Assembly: GCA_040905245.1 (NCBI GenBank)
Contig: JBBDRX010000096.1
Coordinates: 1-21,059, forward strand
Length of the DNA: 21,059 nt
Reading direction: 5' to 3'
From: JBBDRX01 sp040905245
Lineage (GTDB): Bacteria; Bacteroidota; Rhodothermia; Balneolales; Balneolaceae
Under the pieces are notes generated by a model, which did not search any database, was not told where the DNA came from, and saw only the letters and a list, made by a program, of their open reading frames with translations. Each line of letters begins with the position of its first letter. The stretch's first letter is position 1. A program made the position numbers and the translations under genes. Positions 6,496 through 14,878 of the stretch are shown here, piece after piece.

Positions 6496-7993
6496 GGTCT
6501 CTTCGGGTAAACAATTCCAGGAGCTGTTGAAGAATATTCTGTCCGAATATTGTGATTCGTTCCCTTCTCCCCATGGAGAGAAATCGGAGAAGAAGCCGAA
6601 GTTCCGAGAGGAGTGGAGGCGGGTTGGAAATCAGGCCCTCTTCCCGGATAATCCAGTCCCAGTCGAACTCATTCTCAAATTGTACTCCGGCTTTTTCCAT
6701 ATGCATCTTGTAGATGTTGGCGATCAACCCATAGCCGATGGTACTGGGATGTAGCCCATCCAGACTGAAGATCCCGCCCTTTTTCAGTTTTCCGCTCTTC
6801 TCATCGATTCGAAGAAAATCAGTTGACAACAGAGCACGTCCGTCTTTCGTAACGAGATGCCGGGTCATCGGATGTTTCTTCAACGCGGTGACAAACCGAT
6901 CGGGATAAGGACGTACTGACTGTATCCCCAAACGTCTTCTGGCAACGGCATGTACATATTTGTGAACCGGGACCACATGAAACCCGAACTCTTCGGCAAG
7001 GTCCCGGACAGTCTGGTTGTATTGATCGGTTACCATATCCAGTTCTATCGCCTGTTTTTTGGTCAGGTGTGGATGTTTGTCCGGATTAAAATCCTCATCC
7101 CAGATCCAGAAACGGGTGTAGTAGTCAAAATACCCACCCTCATGCTTCCGGTTCGGGATATTTACTCCACGTGTGGCTGGCGGGATCGTGAGGTAGGGGT
7201 AGGTTGGCACAAATACATTCGGAATCCCAATTTCCGAAATTTTCTTGTAGAGGGTTCGCATCTCTTCTTCAAAATGCTCGGGTCTGTAGACGGTGTAGTT
7301 TCTGTCATAATGGGGTCGCTCCATAAATCCCGGCTCACTGTATTTGATACTCAGTGCGCTGAGGGCCCCGACAATATTATTGTGGCCGACGGAGACGATC
7401 AGGTTCTCTACTCCACCGTCCCTGTGCAGGCGTTTGACGTTTTCAATCTGGCTGCAGTTCTGCAGATCGGGTTTGAATCCCGGATTCAGAACCAGGCGCC
7501 CTGTAATGTACATTGCATGATCAGGCAGGACGCTGAAGACAGAGTAGTCAGGTTTGTTCTCCTTCAGGTAGTGCCGGCAGATCTGTTCGGTCATTAGCCA
7601 GACATCATTGGCAGCGAATCCCCAGACGGCCTGATTATGATACGGCGTGCCCCTCTTCCGGGAGAGATGGTTTCGTTCACTTTCCCAGTAGGCCTTGATT
7701 CTGCGAAGAGTTTTATAGAGATGCCAGGCAACGGCCGGATATTGATGCCGGGAAATATCATCGCCGAACTGTTCTCCCAGACCACGTATCAGGATCTCAA
7801 GATTAATCGGAATACCGGCCTGGGCACTGAACGAGGGGATGTCGAATCGGGTTTCTCCCCCCATGGATCTGGCAATCATTGCCGGAAAACTGAGGTCTGT
7901 CCGGTAAATCCCTCCGTTTTTAAATCCTTGTGCAATACTGTCGCCAATGGCCACCAGCCGGTGTTTGTACGCCTCACTACTCTCTCTGCTCAT
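6488..7993 (-). CDS. large SGNH/GDSL-type hydrolase
   Basis: This 501-residue protein has SGNH-hydrolase blocks spread over an unusually long chain (typical members are about 200-250 residues). Block I is V-A-I-G-D-S-I-A-Q-G (14-23), with probable nucleophile Ser19. A block III-like segment V-S-V-G-H-N-N (about 198-204) supplies a Gly and an Asn for the oxyanion hole. Block V is D-G-L-H-P-S, with Asp412 and His415 as the likely catalytic pair. The long middle carries many aromatic and basic residues and would be inserted between core elements. There is no signal peptide or membrane segment, so a cytoplasmic location is inferred. Expected chemistry is ester or thioester hydrolysis (lipase, acylesterase or deacetylase), substrate unknown. 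It shares an 81-base divergent promoter region with the Omp85-like gene. Confidence 0.83.
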   Translation of the reverse strand: MSRESSEAYKHRLVAIGDSIAQGFKNGGIYRTDLSFPAMIARSMGGETRFDIPSFSAQAGIPINLEILIRGLGEQFGDDISRHQYPAVAWHLYKTLRRIKAYWESERNHLSRKRGTPYHNQAVWGFAANDVWLMTEQICRHYLKENKPDYSVFSVLPDHAMYITGRLVLNPGFKPDLQNCSQIENVKRLHRDGGVENLIVSVGHNNIVGALSALSIKYSEPGFMERPHYDRNYTVYRPEHFEEEMRTLYKKISEIGIPNVFVPTYPYLTIPPATRGVNIPNRKHEGGYFDYYTRFWIWDEDFNPDKHPHLTKKQAIELDMVTDQYNQTVRDLAEEFGFHVVPVHKYVHAVARRRLGIQSVRPYPDRFVTALKKHPMTRHLVTKDGRALLSTDFLRIDEKSGKLKKGGIFSLDGLHPSTIGYGLIANIYKMHMEKAGVQFENEFDWDWIIREEGLISNPPPLLSELRLLLRFLSMGRRERITIFGQNILQQLLELFTRRDRP

Positions 7994-8074
7994 TGAATAG
8001 TCACTCTGCTATTTCAATTAAATATCTATTACCTTCCAATCTTATTAAATCAGAAGCAAGAATCACAGCACAAT

Positions 8075-9235
8075 TTGAGACGTTCATTCATTCTGTTAGT
8101 ACTACTTCTCTGGCCGCAATGGGTTCTGGCCCAAAAGAGTACAGTTTCGATTATGTCGGAAGACTCACTTGTGACAGAGGATCCCGTTCAGAGTTCACTG
8201 GTACCGGTATTCGGCTATCAGTCAGATGCCGGGTTTATCGGCGGTGCGGTCTGGCAGCGAATTGACTACGAATCGGAACAGTTTGATTTCAGAAATGTTA
8301 CCTCGATGGGGCTGACGGCCTCTACAATGGGCCATCTTTCCGGACAATTTGATCATGAACGTACGGAGAGTTTCGGAGGAGGGGTTCGCAGCCGGTACCG
8401 GGTCGAGTTGTTCCGAATTCCAAACCAGACCTATTTCGGAATTGGAAATAGTACCACCTTTGACCCGGATCTCTACAAGGAGGGTTGGTATGATTTCATG
8501 GAGCGGTCCTTTCGGTTCCACTACTCGGGAAGAGTTGGGCTTTCCGACAGCCGGGCAGCCGGGGAACTGGATGTACAGTTTTTACTCTCTGTTTCAGGCT
8601 ACAGCCCTCGGCCAGCGGGGGAGGAATCCCTGTTCGAGGGAACAACCCCGGCAGGATACAAAGGCGGGTGGGCCAACCGGATTGGGGCCGGGTTGATCAT
8701 GGATCGTCGGGATAGCGAGTTCAATCCGACAAGAGGATTCAGGCTGGAGAGCTCCCTTTCGGGAGCGGGCGGTGTGACATTGAGCCAGTACCGGTTTGGC
8801 CTCTACTTGATGGATGGTAGATCCTATATCCCTCTGGGAAGGGATCTGGTGATTGCTCAGAGAGTCGAACTACAGCACACATTCGGAGAGACACCATTTC
8901 AGGAAATGCCGACTCTTGGGAGTGAACTTGCACTGCGCGGATACGCTTTGAACCGGTTTCGTGCATACACGTCACTCCACCATCAGCTGGAGCTTCGAAG
9001 CTGGCTATTTTCTGTATTGAATGAAGAGATTCGTTTTGGAGCACAGTTGTTCATGGATACAGGGCGGGTCTTTTCCGAGAGAGAGAGTCTGCTGGATCTG
9101 CCGGACGGATTGAAGCAGACGTTCGGCGTCGGAGGTGCCATGTCTCTGTTCAATCCGGACTTTATTTTCCGTGGCGAACTTGGTTTTTCGGATGAACTGT
9201 ATCGAATTTATATTGGTATCGGGTACCTCTTTTGA
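8075..9235 (+). CDS. POTRA-less Omp85/BamA-superfamily outer-membrane beta-barrel protein (TTG start)
   Basis: The 386-residue product starts at TTG 8075. No in-frame ATG lies upstream before AT-rich intergenic sequence, and the codons after TTG give a textbook signal peptide: R-R, then a hydrophobic core, then W-V-L-A-Q (1-20). The mature part alternates polar and aromatic residues as in a beta-barrel. It carries Omp85 C-terminal hallmarks: M-D-R-R-D-S-E-F-N-P-T-R-G-F (about 209-222), L-A-L-R-G-Y (about 288-293), F-M-D-T-G-R-V-F, and a terminal Phe (G-I-G-Y-L-F) that serves as a barrel-assembly signal. There is no room for POTRA domains, so it is a 'surface antigen' barrel rather than BamA itself. 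Possible roles are lipid or protein export or anchoring; unknown. Its stop directly abuts the next ATG (TGAATG), implying coupling. Confidence 0.85.
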   Translation: MRRSFILLVLLLWPQWVLAQKSTVSIMSEDSLVTEDPVQSSLVPVFGYQSDAGFIGGAVWQRIDYESEQFDFRNVTSMGLTASTMGHLSGQFDHERTESFGGGVRSRYRVELFRIPNQTYFGIGNSTTFDPDLYKEGWYDFMERSFRFHYSGRVGLSDSRAAGELDVQFLLSVSGYSPRPAGEESLFEGTTPAGYKGGWANRIGAGLIMDRRDSEFNPTRGFRLESSLSGAGGVTLSQYRFGLYLMDGRSYIPLGRDLVIAQRVELQHTFGETPFQEMPTLGSELALRGYALNRFRAYTSLHHQLELRSWLFSVLNEEIRFGAQLFMDTGRVFSERESLLDLPDGLKQTFGVGGAMSLFNPDFIFRGELGFSDELYRIYIGIGYLF

Positions 9236-10015
9236 ATGTTCAGGTCAACAAAATTTTTAAATGGAATGTCCAGACTTCTTTTAACAGCAGACAGAGATGA
9301 ATCGACCGTTTTGGTAAACGAACTGGAAGTGGCCGGCTGGGAAGTCTCCCATCTACCGCTCCAGCAATATCATTACCAGGAGGATCCGGAGTTGAATGAA
9401 TCCGTTGTATCGAGCCTGGACCAGTTTCGGTTTGTGTTGTATGGCGGATACCGAAATGCACGATATTTCTTTCACTGGGTGGAAGAGCACGACAAGCTGA
9501 ATGAAGTGCAGCAGTTCATTCATCTTGCGATGAACAGCCGGGAGGCGGGCTACCTCGAAGAGCGCGGAATACCAGTCATCGTACCTGCAGAAGGGGGAAG
9601 ACCAATTGACCTGATGGAATTTCTTCTGAGGATCTCAGCGGAGGGTGCTGTTCTTTATCCGGGAACAGATGGTGAGGCCGAAGAGATTCCGGGGCTGCTG
9701 GAAGAGCTTGGCATGCCTCGTGCAGAGCTTACGGTTTGTGGATCCATGCCTCTCTCGGGAGGGCAGTTTAATCGATTGATAAAACAGATAATAAAGTCCG
9801 CTCCGGATGTTATTCTTTTCCACAACAGAAGCTCCGTTATTCGAACCCGGAGAGCGTTTCCGGATCTGGACTTGTCTTCCTGCCGGTTGATTGCCGCCAG
9901 CGAAGGAGTTGCGTGGAAGATGAATCAGGAGGGCCTGCAACCGGATATGACAGCGGGAGGGACATGGGTATCCGTTCAGAAATTGTTACAGGGTGATGAA
10001 AAGGAAAATAATTAA
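9236..10015 (+). CDS. hemD: probable uroporphyrinogen-III synthase (HemD-like, divergent)
   Basis: The 259-residue protein has the two-domain pattern of HemD, which cyclises hydroxymethylbilane to uroporphyrinogen III. The N-terminus reads L-L-L-T-A-D-R-D-E (14-22), followed by L-x-x-x-G-W-E-V-x-x-L-P-L (31-43), matching the usual opening with Arg and the 'P-L' turn. The second half has V-I-L-F-H-N-R-S-S-V (about 192-201), matching the D-x-I-x-F-T-S-x-S-x-V signature. It then has C-R-L-I-A-A-S-E-G-V-A (about 216-226) and G-L-Q-P-D (about 233-237), matching the family's G-x-x-T-A ... G-x-x-P. HemD proteins are poorly conserved, so the name rests on pattern, not identity. The ATG at 9236 abuts the upstream stop. 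The ATG at 9266 (M-S-R-L-L-L-T) fits family N-termini better and may be the true start. Confidence 0.66.
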   Translation: MFRSTKFLNGMSRLLLTADRDESTVLVNELEVAGWEVSHLPLQQYHYQEDPELNESVVSSLDQFRFVLYGGYRNARYFFHWVEEHDKLNEVQQFIHLAMNSREAGYLEERGIPVIVPAEGGRPIDLMEFLLRISAEGAVLYPGTDGEAEEIPGLLEELGMPRAELTVCGSMPLSGGQFNRLIKQIIKSAPDVILFHNRSSVIRTRRAFPDLDLSSCRLIAASEGVAWKMNQEGLQPDMTAGGTWVSVQKLLQGDEKENN

Positions 10016-10059
10016 AGAAGAATCGGTGATATCTGGCAACACTACTAAAATAGCAGGGG

Positions 10060-11322
10060 CTAAAGAAACTGTGGAGTAATCAACAGCATGATCCATCCCC
10101 AGTGCTGCCAATAATTTGCATTGGTTTGCTCTTTCAGGTCTCTCAGCGATTTGGTAGTCACAAACACGGAGTACCCGACATTTAATTCGATATCGGAACT
10201 CACAGTGAAACTTGTCTTAGCATCCAGTTCAGAGCCCAGACTGTCATCCAGAATTTCAGTGGGGTTAAGTGGATTGGTGGTACTCTCGGCACGGGCAAAG
10301 TGATGATAGGCTACATTCAACCCGGCATGATCGGACAGCTTGTAACTTGCTTTCAGATACATGTCCTGCAAACCGGCTCCCCTAGTATCATTGGGTATAT
10401 TCAGGAAATAATCCATATGCCCATAAAACTTATGGTTGGTAGCATAGAGGGTGTTGAATGTGTGTCTTTCGGGATTGGAGTCATTTGGATCTCCTCCTGA
10501 AAGATGATCGATTCCCGCCGTTATTGTAACCGGATCTATACTGTACGAGGCCTTTAAAGAAGACATCCATGCGGATATGTTGTCCCGTATTTTATCGTCC
10601 CCGTTCTGGGCATAGAGGCTGCCCGAGAGCTGCCACCTGTTGCCGTTGTAATTCAGATCAACTCCGTATGTGTATCGGAAGACGGTTGTACCACTTGCTC
10701 GTTCAAATCCGTCTGTCAACCCGAGAGATGATATCGCAAAGAGCCCCCATTGTTTTTTGAGCCATACATAGGAAAGAACTTTATAATTATCCAGTTGATA
10801 GGAACTGCCAAATAAATTTTGGGATTCCTGGTTAAATGCCCCACCTGCATCAAGGTTTAGATTTAGGTCTGGATGACTGTACGTAACAATCAGGGCGTCG
10901 TGGCTACGGCCCTGCTGGCTCCAATTAACATTACCGAGTAGGCGCTGGTTGCCGTATACAAGCTCTTGTCTCCCCGGCTTCACTCCAAAATGATCGGATA
11001 CAGTCACCAGCGCCCATGCTTCATGGATATTGACATTTGGCTGGTCCCCGAGTTGCTCCGTATCACCCCACGTGCGGACATCTTGTCCGGAAATCTTCAT
11101 TGTATACCAGTCTGTTTCATACTCGAGGGATAATCTTGTTCTCTGCGAGGTGAAAAAAGCCGGTTTGGTATCCTCTGCTATCGGTATTCGATACCCATTT
11201 CGGTACTCCGTGAGTGGTCTGAACTGGCCGGTTACGCTTAATTGAGAATAACACATGTCCGAAAAAAGAAGGAGCATCAGAGGGACAAGTAAAACGGTAT
11301 AGGGATATTTTGGATGGGGCAT
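10060..11322 (-). CDS. alginate-export (AlgE)-type outer-membrane porin
   Basis: This 420-residue protein has a signal peptide (1-26, hydrophobic 9-20, cleavage near C-Y-S-Q) and a beta-barrel-like body with alternating aromatic and charged strands. The family hallmark is the cluster F-G-V-K-P-G-R-Q-E-L-V-Y-G-N-Q-R-L-L-G (112-130), preceded by Q-D-V-R-T-W-G and by N-I-H-E-A-W. Homologues are outer-membrane channels annotated as 'alginate export', but in organisms without alginate biosynthesis they probably pass other anionic solutes. No polysaccharide genes are adjacent. The gene lies downstream of mutS2 on the same strand, separated by a 172-base AT-rich gap, so it probably has its own promoter. 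Its base composition looks AT-richer (sampled lines about 35-55% GC) than most neighbours. Confidence 0.82.
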   Translation of the reverse strand: MPHPKYPYTVLLVPLMLLLFSDMCYSQLSVTGQFRPLTEYRNGYRIPIAEDTKPAFFTSQRTRLSLEYETDWYTMKISGQDVRTWGDTEQLGDQPNVNIHEAWALVTVSDHFGVKPGRQELVYGNQRLLGNVNWSQQGRSHDALIVTYSHPDLNLNLDAGGAFNQESQNLFGSSYQLDNYKVLSYVWLKKQWGLFAISSLGLTDGFERASGTTVFRYTYGVDLNYNGNRWQLSGSLYAQNGDDKIRDNISAWMSSLKASYSIDPVTITAGIDHLSGGDPNDSNPERHTFNTLYATNHKFYGHMDYFLNIPNDTRGAGLQDMYLKASYKLSDHAGLNVAYHHFARAESTTNPLNPTEILDDSLGSELDAKTSFTVSSDIELNVGYSVFVTTKSLRDLKEQTNANYWQHWGWIMLLITPQFL

Positions 11323-11370
11323 ATGTATCTAGTGTTTTGCAGGGTAGTACATAGATATGTGAGGCCGCAC

Positions 11371-11403
11371 CAAAGAGTATATGAAGTGAATGTGAAGAAC
11401 AAA
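11371..11403 (-). promoter_or_regulatory. possible Bacteroidota-type promoter for the AlgE-like porin
   Basis: On the minus strand a TTTG (11403-11400) is followed, about 25 bases on, by CTTTG (ending at 11371) preceded by TATA. This resembles the TTTG ... TAnnTTTG layout, but the -7 element carries extra bases. It lies about 50 bases before the porin ATG in an AT-rich gap, so the placement is sensible but the match is imperfect. Confidence 0.28.
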
Positions 11404-11494
11404 TTAAGATATAATACTATTTTATCTCTAATTTAGATTTATTCTGGTTGGTCAATGGGTCCGCTACCTAGAGAGTAAGCCACGGAAAAAACAC

Positions 11495-13909
11495 TCAATG
11501 CAACTCCACGACGGTACAACCAGCCCCACCCCGCTCCCACGGAGCCAGTTCAAAGGAGCGAACCTCTTTACGTCCCTCGAGATGTTCGTGGACCAGTTTC
11601 CGAAGAATTCCATCCCCTTTTCCGTGGATGATGTCGACGCTCTGAAGACCGTTTGCCACTGCCTGATCGATATAGAGTGTTAGTTTTCGTACAGCTTCGT
11701 TCCCCCGCAACCCCCTCAGAGAAAGTGAGGTTCCTACCTGACCGCGTGAATATCCTGAGTTGCCGGACCGTTTCTTCCATCGGCTGACCCGATCTTCCGG
11801 CTGTTTCCGGTCACTTTTCAGAAGTTTTCCGATCCGGGTTTTGATCCGAAGGCCTCCCGAGAGAACTACGGCCCGGTCGCCGTCAAGATCGACCAGTTCT
11901 CCGGTTGTCTCTGTTCCGTTCACTTGTACGTGGTCGCCGATACGAGGTGTTGGTTGACTCCTCTCGTCTCTTACCTGTTCCGGCATTGATTCCTGCAGCC
12001 CCTTCCGGACCCTCTGCTTGTGGGCTTCAATCTCCTGTCGAACTGCTTTAACAGACTTCTTTTCGATTTCTCCCTGTGTTTGAATCTCTTCGACAGCCTG
12101 TTCGATCTTTCGATTTGCCTGAGCCATAATCCGATCGGCCTCCCGGTAGGATTTTTGCAAAATCTCCTTGCGTGAGTTTTTCAGTTCATCTGATTTTTCC
12201 TGAAAATTCGAGATTTCCCGGTCGGCCTGCAGTCTTTTTCCCCGAAGATTTCTCTTCTCTTCAGCGGTTTCCTGAAGCTCCTTTTCCAGCTCGGACAATA
12301 GCCCGGAGAGCCTCTCACGCTGATCCCCAAGCAGATCCCGGGCTCTCTGCAGCAAGGGGGCGGGCAGGTTCATCCGGTTTGCAATTTCGAAGGCATAGCT
12401 GCTTCCGGGAACTCCCTTTCGGAACCGGTAGGTGGGTGCCAGTGACTCCTGGTCGAACTCCATGGCGGCATTGGCCAGCTTCGGGTGTTCGTAGGCAAAC
12501 CCCTTTAAAGAGCCATGGTGGGTCGTCGCGATCAGTCGGGCTCCCTTGCGCAGTACCTGTTCTATAAATGCCTGGAAGAGGGCGCTTCCCTCATCGGGGT
12601 CGGTTCCTGTGCCGGCTTCGTCGATCAGTACAAGGCTCGTTTCGTCCATATGCCCCAACGTTTGCTGCATCCACTGGAGTCTCGAAGAGAAGGTACTCAG
12701 ATCCTGTTCAATGGATTGATCGTCACCCATATCGAGATAAAGTCCCGATACTACTGGCATTTCCGAACCGTCTCCCACCGGAACAGGAATTCCACACTGA
12801 TACATGCAGTTCAGAAGGGCGACCGTTTTCAGGGCGACTGACTTGCCGCCAGCATTGGGGCCGGAGATCAGGATTCCACTCTCGTTTTCGCCCAACTGGA
12901 GATCCAGTGGTACAACGGTGTCCCCGGAATCCGATGAGGATCTGAATTTAAGAATGAGTCCCGGATTGCGTGCCTTCCAGAGCCGCCACTCCAGTTCTTC
13001 CGTTCGTGTTGGCAATACTCCACTCCAGATATTTCCCAGTCTGCTCCGGGCATGGATCAGGTCCAGTTCTCCCAAAAGTTGTTCATTTCTCTGAATCTCA
13101 ATACGGTGTCGTCTCACTCGGCTTGTAAGCTCCCTCAGTATTCGGGTAATCTCTCGTTTCTCTTCTGCCTCCAGCTCCCGAAGATCGTTATTCAGTTGCA
13201 GAGACTCCACGGGTTCTACATAGGCAGTCTGTCCCGATGCGGAGAGGTCGTGTACAAAGCCGTTGACTTTCCGGCGGTACTCGACCTTGACAGGAATCAC
13301 CATCCTTCCTTCCCTGAGTGTGGGGCCTTCGTCCGAAGCCATTTTGTCCCGGGTGGCTTTCCGGTACAACTTGTCGATCAATGTTCGAAGTGAGTTTCGC
13401 TTCTGTTTCATCTGCTTTCGGATCGACTGCAGCTCCGGAGAAGCATGGTTTCGAACACCCCCCTCAGGGTCGATTGATTGATCGATCCTTTCCTCCAGCT
13501 CCTTGAGTACCGTCAGGTCGCTGGCAATCGTCCAGAGTGTCGGTACCTGTTCGGAAACCCGTTGAAGTGGCGTTCGGAGCAGACGAGCCTCTCGGAGGTG
13601 TGCGGCAATTTCAGGAAAGCTCTCCAGGGGAAGAATACTTCCTTCCGCAGCAGACTGTTTGAGCCAGTGAGACAGGTCGGAGAGAGGGGAAAAGAAAATC
13701 TCGTGCTCTTCCTGAAACAGATAGAGCATCTCTGTTGTCTGGCGGGATAGGTGGTCAACAGCCTCCGGGCTGCCGGCCGGGTGCAGACGATGCAACAGGC
13801 TATGCCCCTCCGGTGTGTTGAGGTAGCGTTTCAGCTGCTCTTTTATGGAGTCGAACCCGATCTTTGAAAGCAGCGTATCGGGAACAAATTGAAGCTGTTT
13901 TGTACGCAT
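11495..13909 (-). CDS. mutS2: MutS2 family ATPase/endonuclease
   Basis: The 804-residue protein is a full-length MutS2. It binds branched or colliding DNA/ribosome structures rather than mismatches and has been linked to suppression of recombination and to ribosome rescue. Residues 1-300 are the core/clamp helices. The Walker A motif is G-P-N-A-G-G-K-S (350-357), Walker B is L-V-L-I-D-E-A-G (426-433), a signature loop lies at 395-410 (G-D-D-Q-S-I-E-Q-D-L-S-T-F-S) and an H-loop at T-T-H-H-G (462-466). A long charged coiled coil spans about 520-650, a KOW-like segment about 656-695, and a C-terminal Smr nuclease domain about 728-804 with L-R-G and H-G-K-G-D-G (762-767). The ATG at 13909 gives M-R-T-K-Q-L, a normal MutS2 start. 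It is probably a single-gene unit, divergent from the TauE/SafE gene. Confidence 0.96.
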   Translation of the reverse strand: MRTKQLQFVPDTLLSKIGFDSIKEQLKRYLNTPEGHSLLHRLHPAGSPEAVDHLSRQTTEMLYLFQEEHEIFFSPLSDLSHWLKQSAAEGSILPLESFPEIAAHLREARLLRTPLQRVSEQVPTLWTIASDLTVLKELEERIDQSIDPEGGVRNHASPELQSIRKQMKQKRNSLRTLIDKLYRKATRDKMASDEGPTLREGRMVIPVKVEYRRKVNGFVHDLSASGQTAYVEPVESLQLNNDLRELEAEEKREITRILRELTSRVRRHRIEIQRNEQLLGELDLIHARSRLGNIWSGVLPTRTEELEWRLWKARNPGLILKFRSSSDSGDTVVPLDLQLGENESGILISGPNAGGKSVALKTVALLNCMYQCGIPVPVGDGSEMPVVSGLYLDMGDDQSIEQDLSTFSSRLQWMQQTLGHMDETSLVLIDEAGTGTDPDEGSALFQAFIEQVLRKGARLIATTHHGSLKGFAYEHPKLANAAMEFDQESLAPTYRFRKGVPGSSYAFEIANRMNLPAPLLQRARDLLGDQRERLSGLLSELEKELQETAEEKRNLRGKRLQADREISNFQEKSDELKNSRKEILQKSYREADRIMAQANRKIEQAVEEIQTQGEIEKKSVKAVRQEIEAHKQRVRKGLQESMPEQVRDERSQPTPRIGDHVQVNGTETTGELVDLDGDRAVVLSGGLRIKTRIGKLLKSDRKQPEDRVSRWKKRSGNSGYSRGQVGTSLSLRGLRGNEAVRKLTLYIDQAVANGLQSVDIIHGKGDGILRKLVHEHLEGRKEVRSFELAPWERGGAGCTVVELH

Positions 13910-14063
13910 GCTTTTAAGTTCGTAATTCGTCGGATCATTGTCAGCATCAATTCAGCAGCTGTCCGGGATAGGGGATTCAACTGGTATCCCTGCCAAAGCC
14001 AGTCTATATTGTCGGGCGATTTCTTGAATTCCAGGCATGTGTGTGATCTGATAAAGATTGGTC

Positions 14064-14068
14064 GGAGG
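14064..14068 (+). promoter_or_regulatory. Shine-Dalgarno-like GGAGG deciding the TauE/SafE start
   Basis: GGAGG lies four bases before GTG 14073 and inside the frame that would be used from TTG 14058. It is the clearest ribosome-binding site in a window where most genes lack one, and it supports the GTG start. Confidence 0.5.
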
Positions 14069-14072
14069 CCAG

Positions 14073-14873
14073 GTGATCTACTGGATACTATATATACTGT
14101 TGGGAGCTGTGACCGGGTTTCTGGCCGGACTGTTCGGGATTGGCGGCGGTGGGGTCATGGTTCCGGTTTTGACAATCCTCTATTTGTGGCAGGGCATCCA
14201 GGCGGATGTGGTTGTACATATGGCACTGGCAACCTCCATGGCTGCCATCATGTTTACGTCCCTCTCCAGTTTGCGAGCCCATCACTCCAGAAAATCAGTT
14301 CTCTGGCCGGTTGCTTTCAGGCTGGCGGCTGGAGTTCTAATTGGCACCTATGTGACCGCCTCTCTGACCTGGAGACTTTCGGGTGATCTGTTGGCCCTGA
14401 TCTTTACTCTGTTTATGGGATTTGTAGCCTATCGGATGATCTCAAACAGAGAGCTTTCGGTACGTGGACAACTCCCGGGGAGCCTGGGACTTTCTGCCGC
14501 CGGAGCCGGAATTGGTAGCCTGTCTGCTCTTGTAGCGATCGGGGGTGGATCTTTGACGGTTCCGTTTCTTGCCGGTTGCAATGTTTCCATTCACAAGGCG
14601 ATCGGTACATCTGCTGCCATCGGATTTCCGATCGCGCTTGCGGGAACGGCCGGATATCTGAGCAGTGGCTGGGGAATTCCCGGCCTTCCTGCTGGAAGTG
14701 TGGGCTATATCTATCTGCCCGCTGCTCTCGCGGTCTCAGTGATGAGTGTATTGACAGCTCCACTGGGTGCCTCTGTGGCCCACAGCCTGCCAGTCCGTTC
14801 TCTCCGTCGCCTGTTCGGATTACTGCTGCTGGCTCTCTCCCTTATGATGCTGTATCGCGTTGGATTCAACTGA
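14073..14873 (+). CDS. TauE/SafE-family membrane permease (putative sulfite/organosulfonate exporter), GTG start
   Basis: This 266-residue polytopic membrane protein has about eight hydrophobic segments and belongs to the TauE/SafE (DUF81) family, which moves anions such as sulfite, sulfoacetate or related C2 sulfur compounds. Both halves carry the family glycine motif: F-G-I-G-G-G-G-V-M-V-P (about 21-31) and V-A-I-G-G-G-S-L-T-V-P (about 153-163), reflecting the internal duplication. H-M-A-L-A-T-S and H-K-A-I-G-T-S are the matching second motifs of each half. GTG 14073 is chosen because GGAGG sits 4 bases upstream (14064-14068) and translation then starts straight into the first membrane helix. 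TTG 14058 would add five residues. The gene ends 5 bases from the convergent recG stop. No sulfur-oxidation genes are adjacent, so the substrate is unknown. Confidence 0.88.
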   Translation: MIYWILYILLGAVTGFLAGLFGIGGGGVMVPVLTILYLWQGIQADVVVHMALATSMAAIMFTSLSSLRAHHSRKSVLWPVAFRLAAGVLIGTYVTASLTWRLSGDLLALIFTLFMGFVAYRMISNRELSVRGQLPGSLGLSAAGAGIGSLSALVAIGGGSLTVPFLAGCNVSIHKAIGTSAAIGFPIALAGTAGYLSSGWGIPGLPAGSVGYIYLPAALAVSVMSVLTAPLGASVAHSLPVRSLRRLFGLLLLALSLMMLYRVGFN

Positions 14874-14878
14874 AAGCA

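Noticed and set aside
6950..7597. 215-codon plus-strand frame inside the SGNH hydrolase gene
   Set aside because: It overlaps the region between SGNH blocks of the real minus-strand gene and shows no domain.
13889..14386. 165-codon plus-strand frame spanning the mutS2-permease gap
   Set aside because: It overlaps the permease in another frame; the permease frame has membrane helices, duplicated glycine motifs and a GGAGG site.
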